Source of the DNA: Ciona intestinalis | Lineage: Eukaryota; Chordata; Ascidiacea; Phlebobranchia; Cionidae | Reading direction: 5' to 3' | DNA: 64,000 bases | NCBI RefSeq assembly: GCF_000224145.3 | Contig: NW_004190413.2 | Span: forward strand, 17,401-81,400 | Shown: positions 24,101 through 36,400 of the stretch, in pieces | Position numbering within the stretch: position 1 is the stretch's first letter | Layout of the letters: each line of letters opens with the position of its first letter | Position numbers and translations under genes: made by a program | Notes under the pieces: generated by a model | Databases searched by the model: none | Seen by the model: only the letters and a program-made list of their open reading frames with translations | Told to the model about the DNA's origin: nothing

Positions 24101-27100
24101 GCTAGCACAAGGTGTATGAAACAGAACACACGTGTTATAACTGCTGTCGCTGCCCCACCAATGTGAGGATAAATAAGTTACATACGTGGTAATTCGTTAG
24201 CAGGCACAAGGTGTATGAAAGAGAACACACGTGTTATAACGACTGTCGCTTTCCCTCCACGCAAGGATAAAGCAAGTTACAAGATACAGGACTAAACTTA
24301 TTCACATTGATATTTATTCATAGAAACTCAGCCATGTATGGGTTGAAGGCAACAATGCGGGGCCTTGCGATAAATGTAAGAAACCAATCAAATGTTACCA
24401 AGGGTTGACGGGATTACATTGTAGATGGTGCCAAGCTACTGTGAGTATCGTGTTATGTTAATGTTGTTTTAACGACTGTCGTTTAGAATTGACGCTAATT
24501 TTATTCTTATCTCGTGTTATAGTGGGGTAAGATGGGACACCTTTAATTAGCACATAATATTCAAATATCTTGATCGTGTTTTAAACAATTAACAACGGTC
24601 TATGGAAGTCGCGAGAATACGGTTTTATAATTCTTTAAATATTCTTTGTTTACTACCAAATGGGACGCAAATCTTCTCCCACCCTACTGTCCCATCTTCC
24701 CCTACCCTACTATTAATACATTTGTAAATAACTGTACATGTGGTCGCGCGAATACGTCTTGCTATGGTTCTAAATCGTGGTATATTAGTGTGATTTTTAA
24801 CGACAGTTATCTTATTGCTCAGTTCCTTCATTTTGCTATATTAATTAATTTGATCTTCGCTATCGCATTCGAAGATAAAAATCAACTTATCTTTAGTTTG
24901 AAATCGAACGCGCGAACTATAAGAGCGCATGTCTTGCTGCTGTATTTCTTTAACTTTATAATGTGTCTCGAACGATATCATTATTTGGCTCTTGATACTT
25001 TGTAGCCAAACATAAGTCAAATTATGGCAAACTTAAACAACCTTACTTCGCAGAACGGATTATTTTTAGCTTCTAATTGAGTTTTGTGAGGTTTGTTAAA
25101 ATAAAATGAACTCAAAACTGCGTTTTCAGAGAAAATCCACAGAATTTTATGACCAGAATTTAAAAATAGTAATACCGTGAAATAAGTTACTTTGATTCTA
25201 ACATTAACTTTTCGTTTTAGTACCACAACAAGTGTGCCTCTCATACGTCAGCAGAATGTAACATGGGAAAAATGAGAGCTCACATATTACCTCCAAACTG
25301 TATATGTCCCGGTTTGCTGGTAAGTTCTAACTGGATAAAAACTACTTTAATTCTCGAACAAATCAAATTTAAATCGACCAATCAAATTACAGCAAGAGAA
25401 AGAAAGCAGATCAAGAGAAAACAGCTCAACCGACACGACTCAACACTCAACAAACGACAAAAGTAAGCAGCAAAGTTACGTCGACAACCATTTCGTAATA
25501 CATTATTTATTTCTTGTTTATCAATAAGCATGTTTTATCAACTGCTGTTTACCGTTACTACCTGTCTTTTCGCTTTTATAAAGTCTCCCATTCTTCGTTA
25601 TCGTGACCGAAGAGACGAAATGAATTCCATTCATTCAACCAAGTTTAGACGAAGTTACTGCTCGGGATTCAATTAAAGGAAAACAAATAACTAAACTTTT
25701 TCAAATTGCAGCAAAACATATGAAACGAATGAACTCGATGACGTGGGACGGACAAGGTTTACAAATCTCTCCGCTACCTGGAACTCACCCTCTGTTGGTA
25801 TTCATCAACCCAAAGAGTGGGGGGAAGCAGGGTGTTCGGTGAGTAGAATTAATGTAACTTATTTATTCTTGCGTACCGTGGCAATGGTAGCCATTATAAT
25901 ACGGGTGTTCTGTTTTATACACATCATGCCCGCTTACGAGTTACTACGTATGTAACTTATTTAGCCCTCGCGTGGCGGGGCAGGACAGTCGTAAAAATGG
26001 CTGTTTTGTATAACTGACAGCTTGACCAACCCGTTAGTGACCCCTGGGTTGGAGCAATGGTCGTTAAGTGCCTTGCTCACACAAGCAAATGGAAACAGAA
26101 TCATACTCGATATCCAACCATACTGAGCTGTCTATGAAAGTTCTTTAAATGCGTTGAGAATCAAGCTTATGACGTGTCATTACGTCACAGATTGCTACGT
26201 AAGATGCAGGGATTGTTGAACCCACGACAGGTGTATGACTTGTGTAGTGGGGGGCCGATGCCGGGCCTTAATTTCTTCCACGATGTTGAAGATTTCAGAG
26301 TTCTATGTTGTGGAGGTGATGGGACGGTGGGCTGGGTGCTGGATTGCATTGGTAAGTCAACAGAAGTTTTGTAGATTAGTAGTGTATGGAATGAAAATAG
26401 TAAGAGTAAGACATTATCAATAAATCTCTATATGCCCATATTCGGGAAGCTGCAGGCTTCAACATCTCGTGACCTTCATGTGCTATAGCACACTGCGTTG
26501 GGGTAATGGCCCAACCCTGGCTTAAACCTCAAATTATATGACCCGCCTCACTAAAAATATATGTCACCAATATTTTAACAATCGCTGCGATCGAAGTTCA
26601 CTCCTGTTACGTCACAATCCATATTTCCAACAGATAAAAGTCAGATCTTACACCGCCCTCCCGTGGCCATTCTTCCGCTGGGAACCGGGAATGATCTCGC
26701 TCGATGTCTTCGGTGGGGTGGAGGTATGATGACGTCATAGACTATGACGTTACATTATGACGTCACAATGTTATGACGTAGTATTAACATACGTCATACC
26801 AGGTTACGAAGGCACTAGCGTGATGAAGGTTCTGCAGCAAGTTGAGAACAGTCAGTCTGTGTTGATGGACAGGTGGAACCTCAACGTTAAGTGCGAAGTG
26901 GAAACATCGGAAATTGGCGACCCCGTCCCACTTTCTATCATGAATAATTACTTCTCCATTGGCGTGGTAAGTCAGAGTGGAATTTGTTTTGTATGTATTG
27001 TACTGTGGGGTAAGATGGGATAACGTTCCCGATTGTGTTTTAAAAATTTTTTTAGAGTCGCGAGGCTACGGTTATGGTTCTATAAATCATTTTGTTCATT

Positions 27101-30100
27101 ACTAAATGGGTTGATACATGTGACTGAAAATATGGAGCAATCTTACCCCACCATGCCCGTCATAAGGCTGCATTGTTACACCACAATGCATTGACGTAAA
27201 TCGCAAAGGCATTGTCTCTTACACAATGATCGATTGTTACGCAGGACGCCTCAATATGTCGGAAGTTTCACGTCATGCGAGAGAAACACCCGGAGAAATT
27301 TAACAGCAGAATGAAAAATAAGCTGTGGTATTCGGCGTTCGGGACAACTGAAACATTCGCAGCGTCTTGCAAGAAACTGCATGACAACCTTGAAGTCTTG
27401 GTGGGTTGTGTGAAGTATTGTATATACTTGTGTATAATCATGTGGTCTATATTGAGCACGCCATGGGACCAGTGCTGGCCATTTCTCGCAATTGTGCCAA
27501 AGTCTCACTGAATGTCTAGTTTTTCCCTGCATGTTAAATGTATGTCTTTGCGCAAAATACTTAACAGTAATTGCTCCAACCCAGTAGTCACTAAAGTTTG
27601 TCCGAATTACCAGCCATATACAAAAAAAAACAATCACCCACAAAGTTACATACGTGATAACTCGTGAGCGGAAACGAGGTGTATGGAACAGCATGTATGA
27701 TGTCGAATAAAACACCTTTGATATTACTATGAGTTGTCCCACAATAAATGGTAAAACAAACGACAATATAAAATATACAGTAGGATGGGGGAAGATGGGA
27801 CACTTTTTAACTCTATTTTCTCGTCCCATTTAGTAGTAAACAAAGAACATTCAAAGAAATATGAAACTATGTTCTCATCACTCTTATAGACCGTTGTTAA
27901 TTGTTTAAAACACGATCAGGATATCTAGATATAAGGTGCTAAAGATGTCCCATCTTTCCCCACCCTACTATATTAATGAAGACTGACGAGTACGAACGTA
28001 TAACTAAAACAACATTTGTTTAAACACGAAACTGCTAAACTCACAAACCGAATACAACTCACAATGAGCTAAATGTATGTTCTAATTGGTAAGAGTGTGA
28101 AAGTACATGATAAATGGTATAGAATTCATAGGGAACGAATGTTTAGGAGTGGGTATCAAGGAAACAATCACTCACAAAGTTACATACGTCATACCTCGAA
28201 AGCAGACATGAGGTGCTATATGAAACTGAACACCCCAGGTTATAACGACTGGCGTTTTTGCTCCGGGCATGCGAGGATAATAAAATCAGTCAATTTAAAC
28301 CAGGGTTTATAAACCAGAGTCCCGCGCAGTAGTCTTGCGTGTGTACTCTCATGGGAGTAACTTTACGATATAACTTGGGTTTATTTTAACGCACCATACC
28401 GTGATTCCATACCACCTTAACCACTGAGGTACTCCAACAATTTATTGACCGAAGTGTAAAAGTCCGAAATTCGCAAATGTCGCGTTTGAGGTGTGATTAA
28501 AATGCTGTACAACTAGATTAATGGGATATATTGATCGAATGTCAATTACATTCGCATGTTGTTGCAGTTCTGTATTAATTGCTGATTAATATTATTCTTG
28601 GTTTAGAATAATTTCATATTGATTTTAATTAAAGATTTTTTGCTGGCAGTCAGTGAAAAATGACTTTTAGTTCTAATTGCAACAGTCTGGTGTATTTTCA
28701 CAACCCATGATGCCCAATGCCAAGTTATCTGTAGTTATAACATGGGTGTCTTCTTATACACCAGACACACATGGTATATTCATACACCTCATGCTCACTG
28801 TCGAGTTATAACATGGGTGTCTTGTTATACACCAGACACACATAGTGTATTTAAACACCTCATGCTCACTGTGGAGTTATAACATGGGTGTCTTGTTATA
28901 CACCAGACACACATGGTGTATTCAAACACCTCATGCTCACTGCCCCACTATAAATCCCTTTCATACACCACAGGTTGACGGAGTGAAATTAGAATCTTTA
29001 TCGCGGAACAGATTCCAGGGAATCGCAATCTTAAACATTCCAAGCGTTTACGGAGGAACCAATTTATGGGGAACTTCAAAGAAGATGAAGAAGAGAGACG
29101 GAAACAAACCAGTTGATCTTAGATATGCAGTGCAAGGTGAGCTTGTATGAGATGAACTGGGATTGTTAAATACAAGTTCTGCAGCATGTTATCGTACAAA
29201 ATAAATTTAGTAAAAGGTGAAGCGATGGGCTTGCATGAGATGTGCGGTTGTTGTTAATTAGTTGGCACTTTTACCACAAGTTGAACTATTATGCGGAACC
29301 TGTATATGAAACTTTGCACAAATGTTGATATACATTTTGCAGTATAAATATAGGTTGAAAACTAGACTTCTACATGACGTCGTGGTTAAAGTTGATAAAT
29401 AAATTTTACAATGAGTTCCAATATATTTAGAAATGGGCGACAAACTACTTGAAGTGGTTGGTTTGGAGGGAGCTATGGAGGTTGGGCAGATTATGGCCGG
29501 GCTTCGAGCTGGAAAGAGACTCGCTCAAGGAAGTGACATCATAATCAAGTAAGTGTGATGTCACAATGGTTGTTTGTAATGTTGGTTGAATATAAGTAAG
29601 TCGTTTATAAATAGGTCTGCTTTAAATTTTAATGTACAAAGACTGCAAGTGTCATTAGCTAATATAGAATTTGGCAGAGATAGTTTCAACACGAGTGTTC
29701 TGTTTCATACACCTGATATCCACTTACAAATTACCATATATGTAACTTTGTGGGTGATGGTTTGTTAATATTGGTGCTTGTTGAAGCTAGAAACCCCAAG
29801 ACAAAACGAGTTTGAAAAAGTTAAGAAGCGCTTGTTTTCTTTCATAAATAAGATGTTTAAATAAAACTTGAAGAGATACTATGAACGTATGTGACTGGGT
29901 CATTCATTCCATCTATTTATATTTCATTCAGCACGAACCGATTGTTTCCAATGCAAGTAGATGGGGAACCATGGATGCAAATACCCTGCACTGTAAGTTT
30001 GTTCAGCTTTTATTAAGTTTCAATACTTTTGAATGTTTGAAATAAAATTCTGAACTTACATCCTATTAAGTTTCACTTTAATATTTAAGGTAATTGGTAA

Positions 30101-30475
30101 AAAACCTGAATCCTGTATTACGTCACCAAAATAACTTATATCCAATAAAACGCTTGATTTAAAAACCGCTTTTTATTGAAAGTAGAATTTGGCCAATTTT
30201 TGCTATGCTTGCTACCAGGCATACTTTACCCTCAAGAAACAATCTTCGTGCAAAATTACTTAGATTTTATTGAAGCCACATATGTAGTACAGCAAGAATA
30301 CAAAGGAATGAATAAGACACCTCGCATAACATTAAAACTAAAACCATCATTTAACTTTCAGATTCACATCACGCACAAGAATCAGGTCCCTATGCTTATG
30401 GCGCACCCTGGTGGTCAAAGTTCCTTCTTTTCATGTTTCCGACGATCACCACACGAGGGTATAGAAGAGCCATAA
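18139..30475 (+). CDS. DGK: Type I diacylglycerol kinase (alpha/beta/gamma class), 23 exons, 840 aa
   Basis: Phosphorylates diacylglycerol to phosphatidic acid using ATP. Exons: 18139-18214, 18285-18361, 18726-18855, 19629-19736, 19791-19877, 20113-20265, 20372-20421, 20479-20553, 20759-20878, 21219-21336, 23588-23676, 24324-24440, 25221-25319, 25393-25462, 25712-25838, 26191-26351, 26634-26723, 26803-26966, 27245-27400, 28974-29136, 29431-29548, 29932-29992, 30362-30475. The 2523 nt close in frame. The N-terminal recoverin-homology region begins [16 protein letters not shown]-hand loops are at 217-228 ([12 protein letters not shown]) and 262-273 ([12 protein letters not shown]), both with full calcium ligands. 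Two C1 fingers span about 300-349 and 365-413. The catalytic domain has NPKSGG and GGDGT (540-544). The accessory domain includes [18 protein letters not shown] and ends IEEP. Domain order and EF-hands define type I. All key residues are present, so it should be active and calcium-regulated. Which vertebrate paralogue it matches best cannot be told by eye. Confidence 0.97.
21337..23587 (+). other. DGK: Largest intron of the DGK gene (2.25 kb)
   Basis: Splits the first C1 finger between its ...CCT and CKY.. parts. Apart from MITE copy 10, TA microsatellite and several TGACGTCA sites, nothing coding was found. Its short ORFs lack splice-consistent or family-like sequence. Confidence 0.6.
21522..21630. 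mobile_element. MITE copy 10, partial
   Basis: Left half only: 'gttggggtaaggtg', 'cgtcctatttggtaaac' and 'aaccgtaacctcacgactcc'. It is in DGK intron 10. Confidence 0.65.
24075..24285 (-). repeat. Two copies of the ~95-bp 'gttacatacg' repeat
   Basis: Each copy has 'aaagttacatacg', 'cacaaggtgtatgaaa' and 'gaacacacgtgttataac'. They lie directly before DGK exon 12. Confidence 0.75.
24519..24712. mobile_element. Palindromic MITE copy 11 with doubled right end
   Basis: The right terminus is present twice (CTTCTCCCACCCTACT, then CCCATCTTCCCCTACCCTAC), suggesting a terminal duplication. Confidence 0.85.
25855..26110 (+). repeat. Composite SINE-like and ~95-bp repeat
   Basis: 'gtgttctgttttatacac' and 'gcccgcttacgagttactac' match the ~95-bp repeat in reverse. 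The adjacent 'gttagtgacccctgggttgg' belongs to the SINE-like repeat. Confidence 0.6.
27001..27155. mobile_element. MITE copy 12, shortened
   Basis: Ends GTGGGGTAAGATGGGAT and CAATCTTACCCCACCATG are inverted repeats. The core is diverged. It begins 34 bp into a DGK intron. Confidence 0.65.
27535..27700 (+). repeat. SINE-like repeat fragment
   Basis: 'gtctttgcgcaaaatac', 'aattgctccaacccagtagt' and then 'aaagttacatacgtgataac' follow the order of the full element at 50700-51000. Confidence 0.6.
27778..27970. mobile_element. Palindromic MITE copy 13
   Basis: Full-length and close to consensus at both ends. It lies in DGK intron 19. Confidence 0.9.
28735..28950 (+). repeat. Tandem repeat, ~70-bp unit, about three copies
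   Basis: Units share 'gttataacatgggtgtctt', 'tatacaccagacacacat' and 'aacacctcatgctcactg'. They end about 25 bp before DGK exon 20 and may crowd its branch point. Confidence 0.8.
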
Positions 30476-30769
30476 CTTTTCGCTCGCACTTATTTGCCAA
30501 GCCAAGATTACAGAACAAAAAGAAATTTCTTTTAACTTATTTCTTCATGTTTATCTATATTTTTCATTGTATTGTTTACGTGTTAATGAAAATCAACGAT
30601 CTACAATCGTGTGTTGGTAATGAATATTAGCAAGTGTTAGATCACAATTAGAAGTTTTAAGAATATTTATTTCTTTAATCTGTTGAGCGGTTTCCGAATC
30701 CGGTCCATCTATAAATAGATTTTATTATGACATCACACTTAGCATTGTTATGTCACTGCAAACCATGGG

Positions 30770-30960
30770 CGAAATGTTTTTTTTATATTTTGGAAAAGTC
30801 TGGGGTGATGGGGTAAATACAGGCAGCAAACATTGGGAACCTCATTAATTAATGTGGTGAATGCAAAATACTGGATCTGCTTGTTTATAGATTGTTTATA
30901 AAGACACTTAACAGCATAAAAGCTATTTTAGATGTAAAACTGGGCATTAAAACAAAAGAT
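30770..30960 (+). repeat. Dispersed unclassified repeat
   Basis: 'attaatgtggtgaatgcaa', 'ctgcttgtttatag' and 'acttaacagcataaaagc' recur at 47440-47570 and 48820-48960. Class unknown. Confidence 0.6.
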
Positions 30961-31389
30961 GCCCTTTTTAAAAGGTTACATTGACAAGCCCCCCCAACGT
31001 TACATTTATGTGTATAACAACATATAACATCACCCCCACATCAAAAGCAGGGTCAAATGTCACCCCAGACCCCCCAACTTTACCCCCCATCATGCAAACC
31101 AAGCTATGCAAACTCACCAAACTTGGTGTTCGATCGCCCTCACGCCTAGCAACACTTTTGTCTGCATGTCAAACAATAATAGTTACCGAGATGTTGTGTT
31201 TATGTGAGTGTATGATATATATAGTTGGCATGCATTGGAAATTTCAGGTTAAAGGGGTTTCCTCCCATTTTTTTTTTATCCTGTTTATCGTTGTTTTTTT
31301 TACCCAAAACAGAAGAACTTTACTTGTGATCTACAAACGCCAACAACTTAAAATAAAACTTCGCAAAATAAAAGCTACAAACGGCTACA

Positions 31390-31395
31390 AATAAA
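31390..31395 (+). terminator. Possible DGK poly(A) signal
   Basis: AATAAA, 915 bp past the DGK stop, within an A-rich run of several overlapping AATAAA hexamers. Confidence 0.4.
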
Positions 31396-31499
31396 ATAAA
31401 AATAAATAAAACTCAACAACGAGATTCCTTTCCTGCTTATGTTTAACTTGCTTATAACATTTACATTAAAAGTCAAACCATAAATGACAACTTCTATCT

Positions 31500-33310
31500 G
31501 ACCACACATTAGAAACATCAGCCTACTATGCCTTGTAAGAACCTAAACTCACCACAAGCGTAACATGCCCAGACAGGAAATATCCAGAAACTGACCAGGA
31601 AGTTACTTTTTCTGACTATTTTTCACAAAAAAGAATAGGGTCCAGAATAGCTGGATACTCTCCGTACATAGACAGTAGACACCTTACAACAGTATGTTCT
31701 GCCTTGCAAGATCCTAACCTAACCACAAGCGTAACATGCACAGAAATTTACCAGTACGGTATTTTTGTTGCCTTATTTTCCCCAAAAAGAGTGACATTTA
31801 AACACCATGAATACTCTTCGCGCAAGGACGCCTAACAACAGCCTATTCTACCCTGCAACACTCTAACCGAACTACAAACCTATTATAAGGGCGGTATTCA
31901 GGAATTGAAGTTATTTTATGCCGTATTTTTCACAAAAAGGGTTCCAGACACCCAAGATACTCCTCTGAGTAAAATACTGACCTGCCCAAGTACAAGCCTG
32001 CAGCATCCTTTAGACATAGACACCTAACAACAGCCAACTCTGCTCTGCAGGATCCTTTAGACATAGACACCTAACAACAGCCAACTCTGCTCTGCAGGAT
32101 CCTTTAGACATAGACACCTAACAGCCAACTCCGCTCTGCAGGATCCTTTAGACATAGACACCTAACAACAGCCAACTCTGCTCTGCAGGATCCTTTAGAC
32201 ATAGATACTGACCTGCCAAGTACAAGCCTGCAGCATCCTTTAGACATAGACACCTCAACAGCCAACTCCGCTCTGCAGGATCCTTTAGACATAGACACCT
32301 AACAACAGCCAACTCTGCTCTGCAGGATCCTTTAGACATAGACACCTAACAACGCCAACTCTGCTCTGCAGGATCCTTTAGACATAGACACCTAACAACA
32401 GCCAACTCTGCTCTGCAGGATCCTTTAGACATAGACACCTAACAACAGCCAACTCTGCTCTGCAGGATCCTTTAGACATAGACACCTAACAACAGCCAAC
32501 TCTGCTCTGCAGGATCCTTTAGACATAGACACCTAACAACAGCCAACTCTGCTCTGCAGGATCCTTTAGACATAGACACCTAACAACAGCCAACTCTGCT
32601 CTGCAGGATCCTTTAGACATAGACACCTAACAACAGCCAACTCTGCTCTGCAGGATCCTTTAGACATAGACACCTAACAACAGCCAACTCTGCTCTGCAG
32701 GATCCTTTAGACATAGACACCTAACAACAGCCAACTCTGCTCTGCAGGATCCTTTAGACATAGACACCTAACAACAGCCAACTCTGCTCTGCAGGATCCT
32801 TTAGACATAGACACCTAACAACAGCCAACTCTGCTCTGCANNNNNNNNNNNNNNNNNNNNNNNNNNNNNNNNNNNNNNNNNNNNNNNNNNCAGGAAATAT
32901 CCAGAAACTGACCAGGAAGTAACTTTTTCTGACTATTTTTTACAGAAAAGAATAGGGTCCAGAATACCTGGATACTCTCCGTACATAGAGAGTAGACACC
33001 TTACAACAGTATGTTCTGCCTTGCAAGATCCTAAACTAACCACAAGCGTAACATGCCCAGACAGGAAATATCCAGAAATTTAACAGTATAGTATTTTTGT
33101 TGCCTTATTTTTCCCAAAAAGAGTGAGATCCAGACACCATGAATTCACTTCGCGCATGGACACTTAACAACAGCCTATTCTACCCTGCAACATTCTAACC
33201 AAACTACAAGCCTATTATAAGGGGGGTATTCAGGAATTGAAGTTATTTTATGCCGTATTTTTCACAAAAAGGGTTCCAGACACCCAAGATACTCCTCCCC
33301 TACACAAGCC
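31500..33310. repeat. Diverged ~170-bp satellite units flanking the minisatellite
   Basis: Units recur at about 31530, 31690, 31830, 32900, 33020 and 33160. They share 'acaacag..ttctgcc..gcaa', 'ccacaagcgtaacatg', a 'gtattttt..caaaaaga' stretch and 'ccaga'. The left (31550-31980) and right (32891-33300) blocks are near duplicates, so the array is higher-order. Confidence 0.75.
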
Positions 33311-33415
33311 TGCAGGATCCTTTAGACATAGACACCTAACAACAACCAACTCTGCTCTGCAGGATCCTTTAGACATAGACACCTAACAGCCAACTCCGCT
33401 CTGCAGGATCCTTAC
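31990..33415. repeat. 47-bp minisatellite array interrupted by an assembly gap
   Basis: About 18 near-identical units with 'ggatcctttagacatagac' and 'acctaacaacagccaactc', mainly at 32000-32840, with two or three more at 33308-33415. The first third has truncated and variant units; the block next to the gap is almost perfectly homogeneous. The unit resembles an internal part of the flanking ~170-bp satellite. Confidence 0.92.
32841..32890. other. Assembly gap (50 N)
   Basis: The gap falls inside the 47-bp tandem array. The round length suggests an arbitrary placeholder, so the true array size is unknown. Confidence 0.95.
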
Positions 33416-33459
33416 TATTACTTCAACTTGTATTCTACATTCCAACACACACATCCTAC

Positions 33460-36400
33460 CTTGTGCCATGTTCGGTTTAGGTCGTCTACGGCGTGTGCTT
33501 TGTACAGGTGTGTTCTTGATCTCGATTAAAACCGGTTTCCTGATCGGGTTGGTACGACTCTCCTTCTGTGGAGGGAATATAGTTATTTTGGAATTTTACT
33601 TTCATGAGGGTCAACCCATATAGGGAATCAAATCTCTATAATAAAGGTATTGAACATTTGAACCTGTATAATTTTCCCACAATTTTAAAAACTTTGTCAA
33701 TGACTTTCTTTCTATGGTGGGATTATATTTATTTATGAGTTTCCATTCAGCACATAATATCCAAATATCCCGATTGTGTTTTAAACAATTAAAAACACTC
33801 TATGGAAGTCGTAAGGATCAGTTTTATAATTCTTTATATGTTCTTTGTTTACTACCAAATGGGACGTGAAAATGGGATGAAAAGTTGTCTCATCTTCCCC
33901 CATCCTATTATACTTAAGTTTGCTCTGTTTGCAATTGGTAAATAACCCTTAGGTAGCTTACTACTGCCACCAAGCGGACTCACCTTGGTTTGCGTCATGT
34001 TTCCCCCGAACACTGTTTGTCGTCGTGACGAAGATCGTAACGTCATCGTTTCCCTTCGATTCTACGTCATAATGAATGTATTGTTATGTAATAATGTCTT
34101 TGTTATATTGAATATATTATAAGTGAAAAAAATATGTTTTCTTGAACAGTTTTAATAAAAACATTACAGCGCATAAGTATACATGACAAAATTATCTTTA
34201 TTTTAAATGGTTTAAAAAACTGAAAATATCTTCAATAATGTCGGAAGGTAATTTTTGAAGGTAAACAGTAACAAAAGTTTTGGTTTAAAACACTTTAAAC
34301 CCAAACATTCCCGTTTAAAACATCGTCGTCATTTATGTCAGAAGCTAAAAGAGTAAGAATGTAAAATATTATGACATCATACCTTAGGCGAGGTTGTTTC
34401 CATGGGAACAAGCGCCTTCCTTTTCATCCCCTCCATGGGTGTTTCCCCAAATGCGATACTATCCCGACGGAAACCAGGCAGCGAGTGTACTGGGAACATA
34501 GAAATGTTATAAAGTTGAGTTTCATTACAAAACTTCCAAATATATCTGTTCAAGACAATTGTCTTCACTTGAAAAGAAAGTTTTAAAATTAAAACATCTA
34601 GAGTTATGCTGAAAAACATCTGGTCAAGTTTTCTACAACTGTGTATACATGAGTTGTTACATTCAAACAGACAAGGCTTGTTGAATGACATAACAACAAG
34701 GGACGAACATAAATATACAGAAACCTAGAAATGCATGAATAAAACATCCAAAACATAATTGAAAACTATCAAATGAATAATTAGAAACTATAAAATGAAC
34801 ACCGTAAGAAAACAAAATCAAAAGTGCAAAGAAGAGGAAGAAAGGAAAGGGATAACAAGGTGAAAAATAAATTGGCATGTTACGAAAAAATTTATGCTGA
34901 CTCACATGTTTCTAAGCTTTTCTGCTGAGTCGGTGTTTGCTCGCCACGTCCGAGACGAACTGCTTCGTCACATTTACTCGGCGTTTTACCCTGGACGGAA
35001 ATGATGAGTTGAGTTGCGTTAAAAAAGCAAGAGGGAATTCAACATAATATTTGTCATGATTGATTTTACCAGAACCCTGTGTTATAACGACTGTCGTTGC
35101 CCCGTCATGCGAGGATAAATAAGTTACATACGTGGTAACTCGTAAGCAGGCACGAGGTGTATGAAACAGAACACCCATGTTATAACGACTGTTGTTGTCC
35201 CGTCATGCGAGGATAAATAAGTTACATCTGTGGTAACTCGTAACAGGCACGAGGTGTATGAAACAGAACACCGTATTATAACGACTGTTGTTGCCCCGCC
35301 ATGCGAGGATAAATAAGTTACATACGTGGTAACTTGTAAGCAAGCATGAGGTGTATGAAACAGAACACCCATGTTAAAACGACTGTCGTTGCCATGTGAG
35401 GATAACTAAGTTACATACATTCACAGCCATGGTCCTGTTATTCATAATAATGAACAATCATCCATAGCAACTCACCTGTGTTTCAATAGGATACGAGGAC
35501 TTGAGGTGAGGTCGTTGTTTTGCGTTTCGTTTCTGCAACTCCCGTGTTCTATCGTGAATGGACTTCGTGTAAAGCTCGTCTGGTTCTTCTTGGGTTGATA
35601 AACCTGTGGTTGAAAGGTTACTTGAGGTCATTGGGTTACTTAAGGTTATTGGGGTACTTGAGGTCATTGGGTTACTAGAGGTTACTTCAGGTCATGAGAG
35701 ACATGAGAGTTAATATAGGTCATTATAGCAGTGGCATGAAATTTATTAACTCATGAGTTGGAAAAGGTTAACTGTAATTTTAATCAGGTTGGTGTGATTG
35801 CTCAAGTTTTTACAAATTTTGCCAATAAATTAATTTTTAGAAAATCCAGAGGTGTAAATTGACGTCACTGATCACATAACAAGTTCCAAACTTTTAAAAA
35901 TGCAGGGGAGGCAGGGATAGTTACACACATTTCTATGAAACAAAACTAACTTATTGGTTGTAATATTTACTGATTAATGCGGTGCAGAAAATTTAAGGGA
36001 AAACCTGCCCACCCTGCCACCCCAGGTTTGGTGGCTATGGCTTACATGCATATATGATGTTCAACTTTAGCTGAATATAGGAAAACAAAGCTTATAAGAA
36101 GTGAGATATGAGGTAGCTGATGCAATGTGTTCACAATATGCACGAGATCGCATGCATATAATCATTATTAATCAATGCATATAACATTCCATTAATACGT
36201 TATATATATAACATCATAATATTATATATATATACATTCTACATTCCATTGTATGTATATATATTTATATATATATATATCACATTGTATATATATGACA
36301 TTTAATTGAATATAATGAAGACTTGAGTTAATGGAAAAAAAGACCTGATTCAAGGTAATGATTGAATGGTTTGAGTGACATTTTGGATTCCTGGCCACTA

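Larger units (their letters stand above)
30476..33459. other. Convergent intergenic region rich in satellite DNA
   Basis: It lies between the DGK stop and the last recognised NuMA exon. It holds the DGK 3' UTR (likely poly(A) signal at 31390), diverged ~170-bp satellite units, a 47-bp minisatellite and a 50-N gap. The terminal NuMA exon should be here but was not recognised. Plus-strand ORFs near 31000-31390 look random. Confidence 0.55.

Noticed and set aside
30981..31394. 137-codon plus-strand ORF after the DGK gene
   Set aside because: Low-complexity, no domain, no splice context. It lies in the likely DGK 3' UTR.
32104..32345. Minus-strand ORFs of Ser/Lys/Cys repeats
   Set aside because: Produced by the 47-bp minisatellite, broken by unit variants, with no gene context.
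31990..32840. CRISPR-like appearance of regular near-identical units
   Set aside because: Units are head-to-tail with no unique spacers, in a eukaryotic scaffold. It is a minisatellite.
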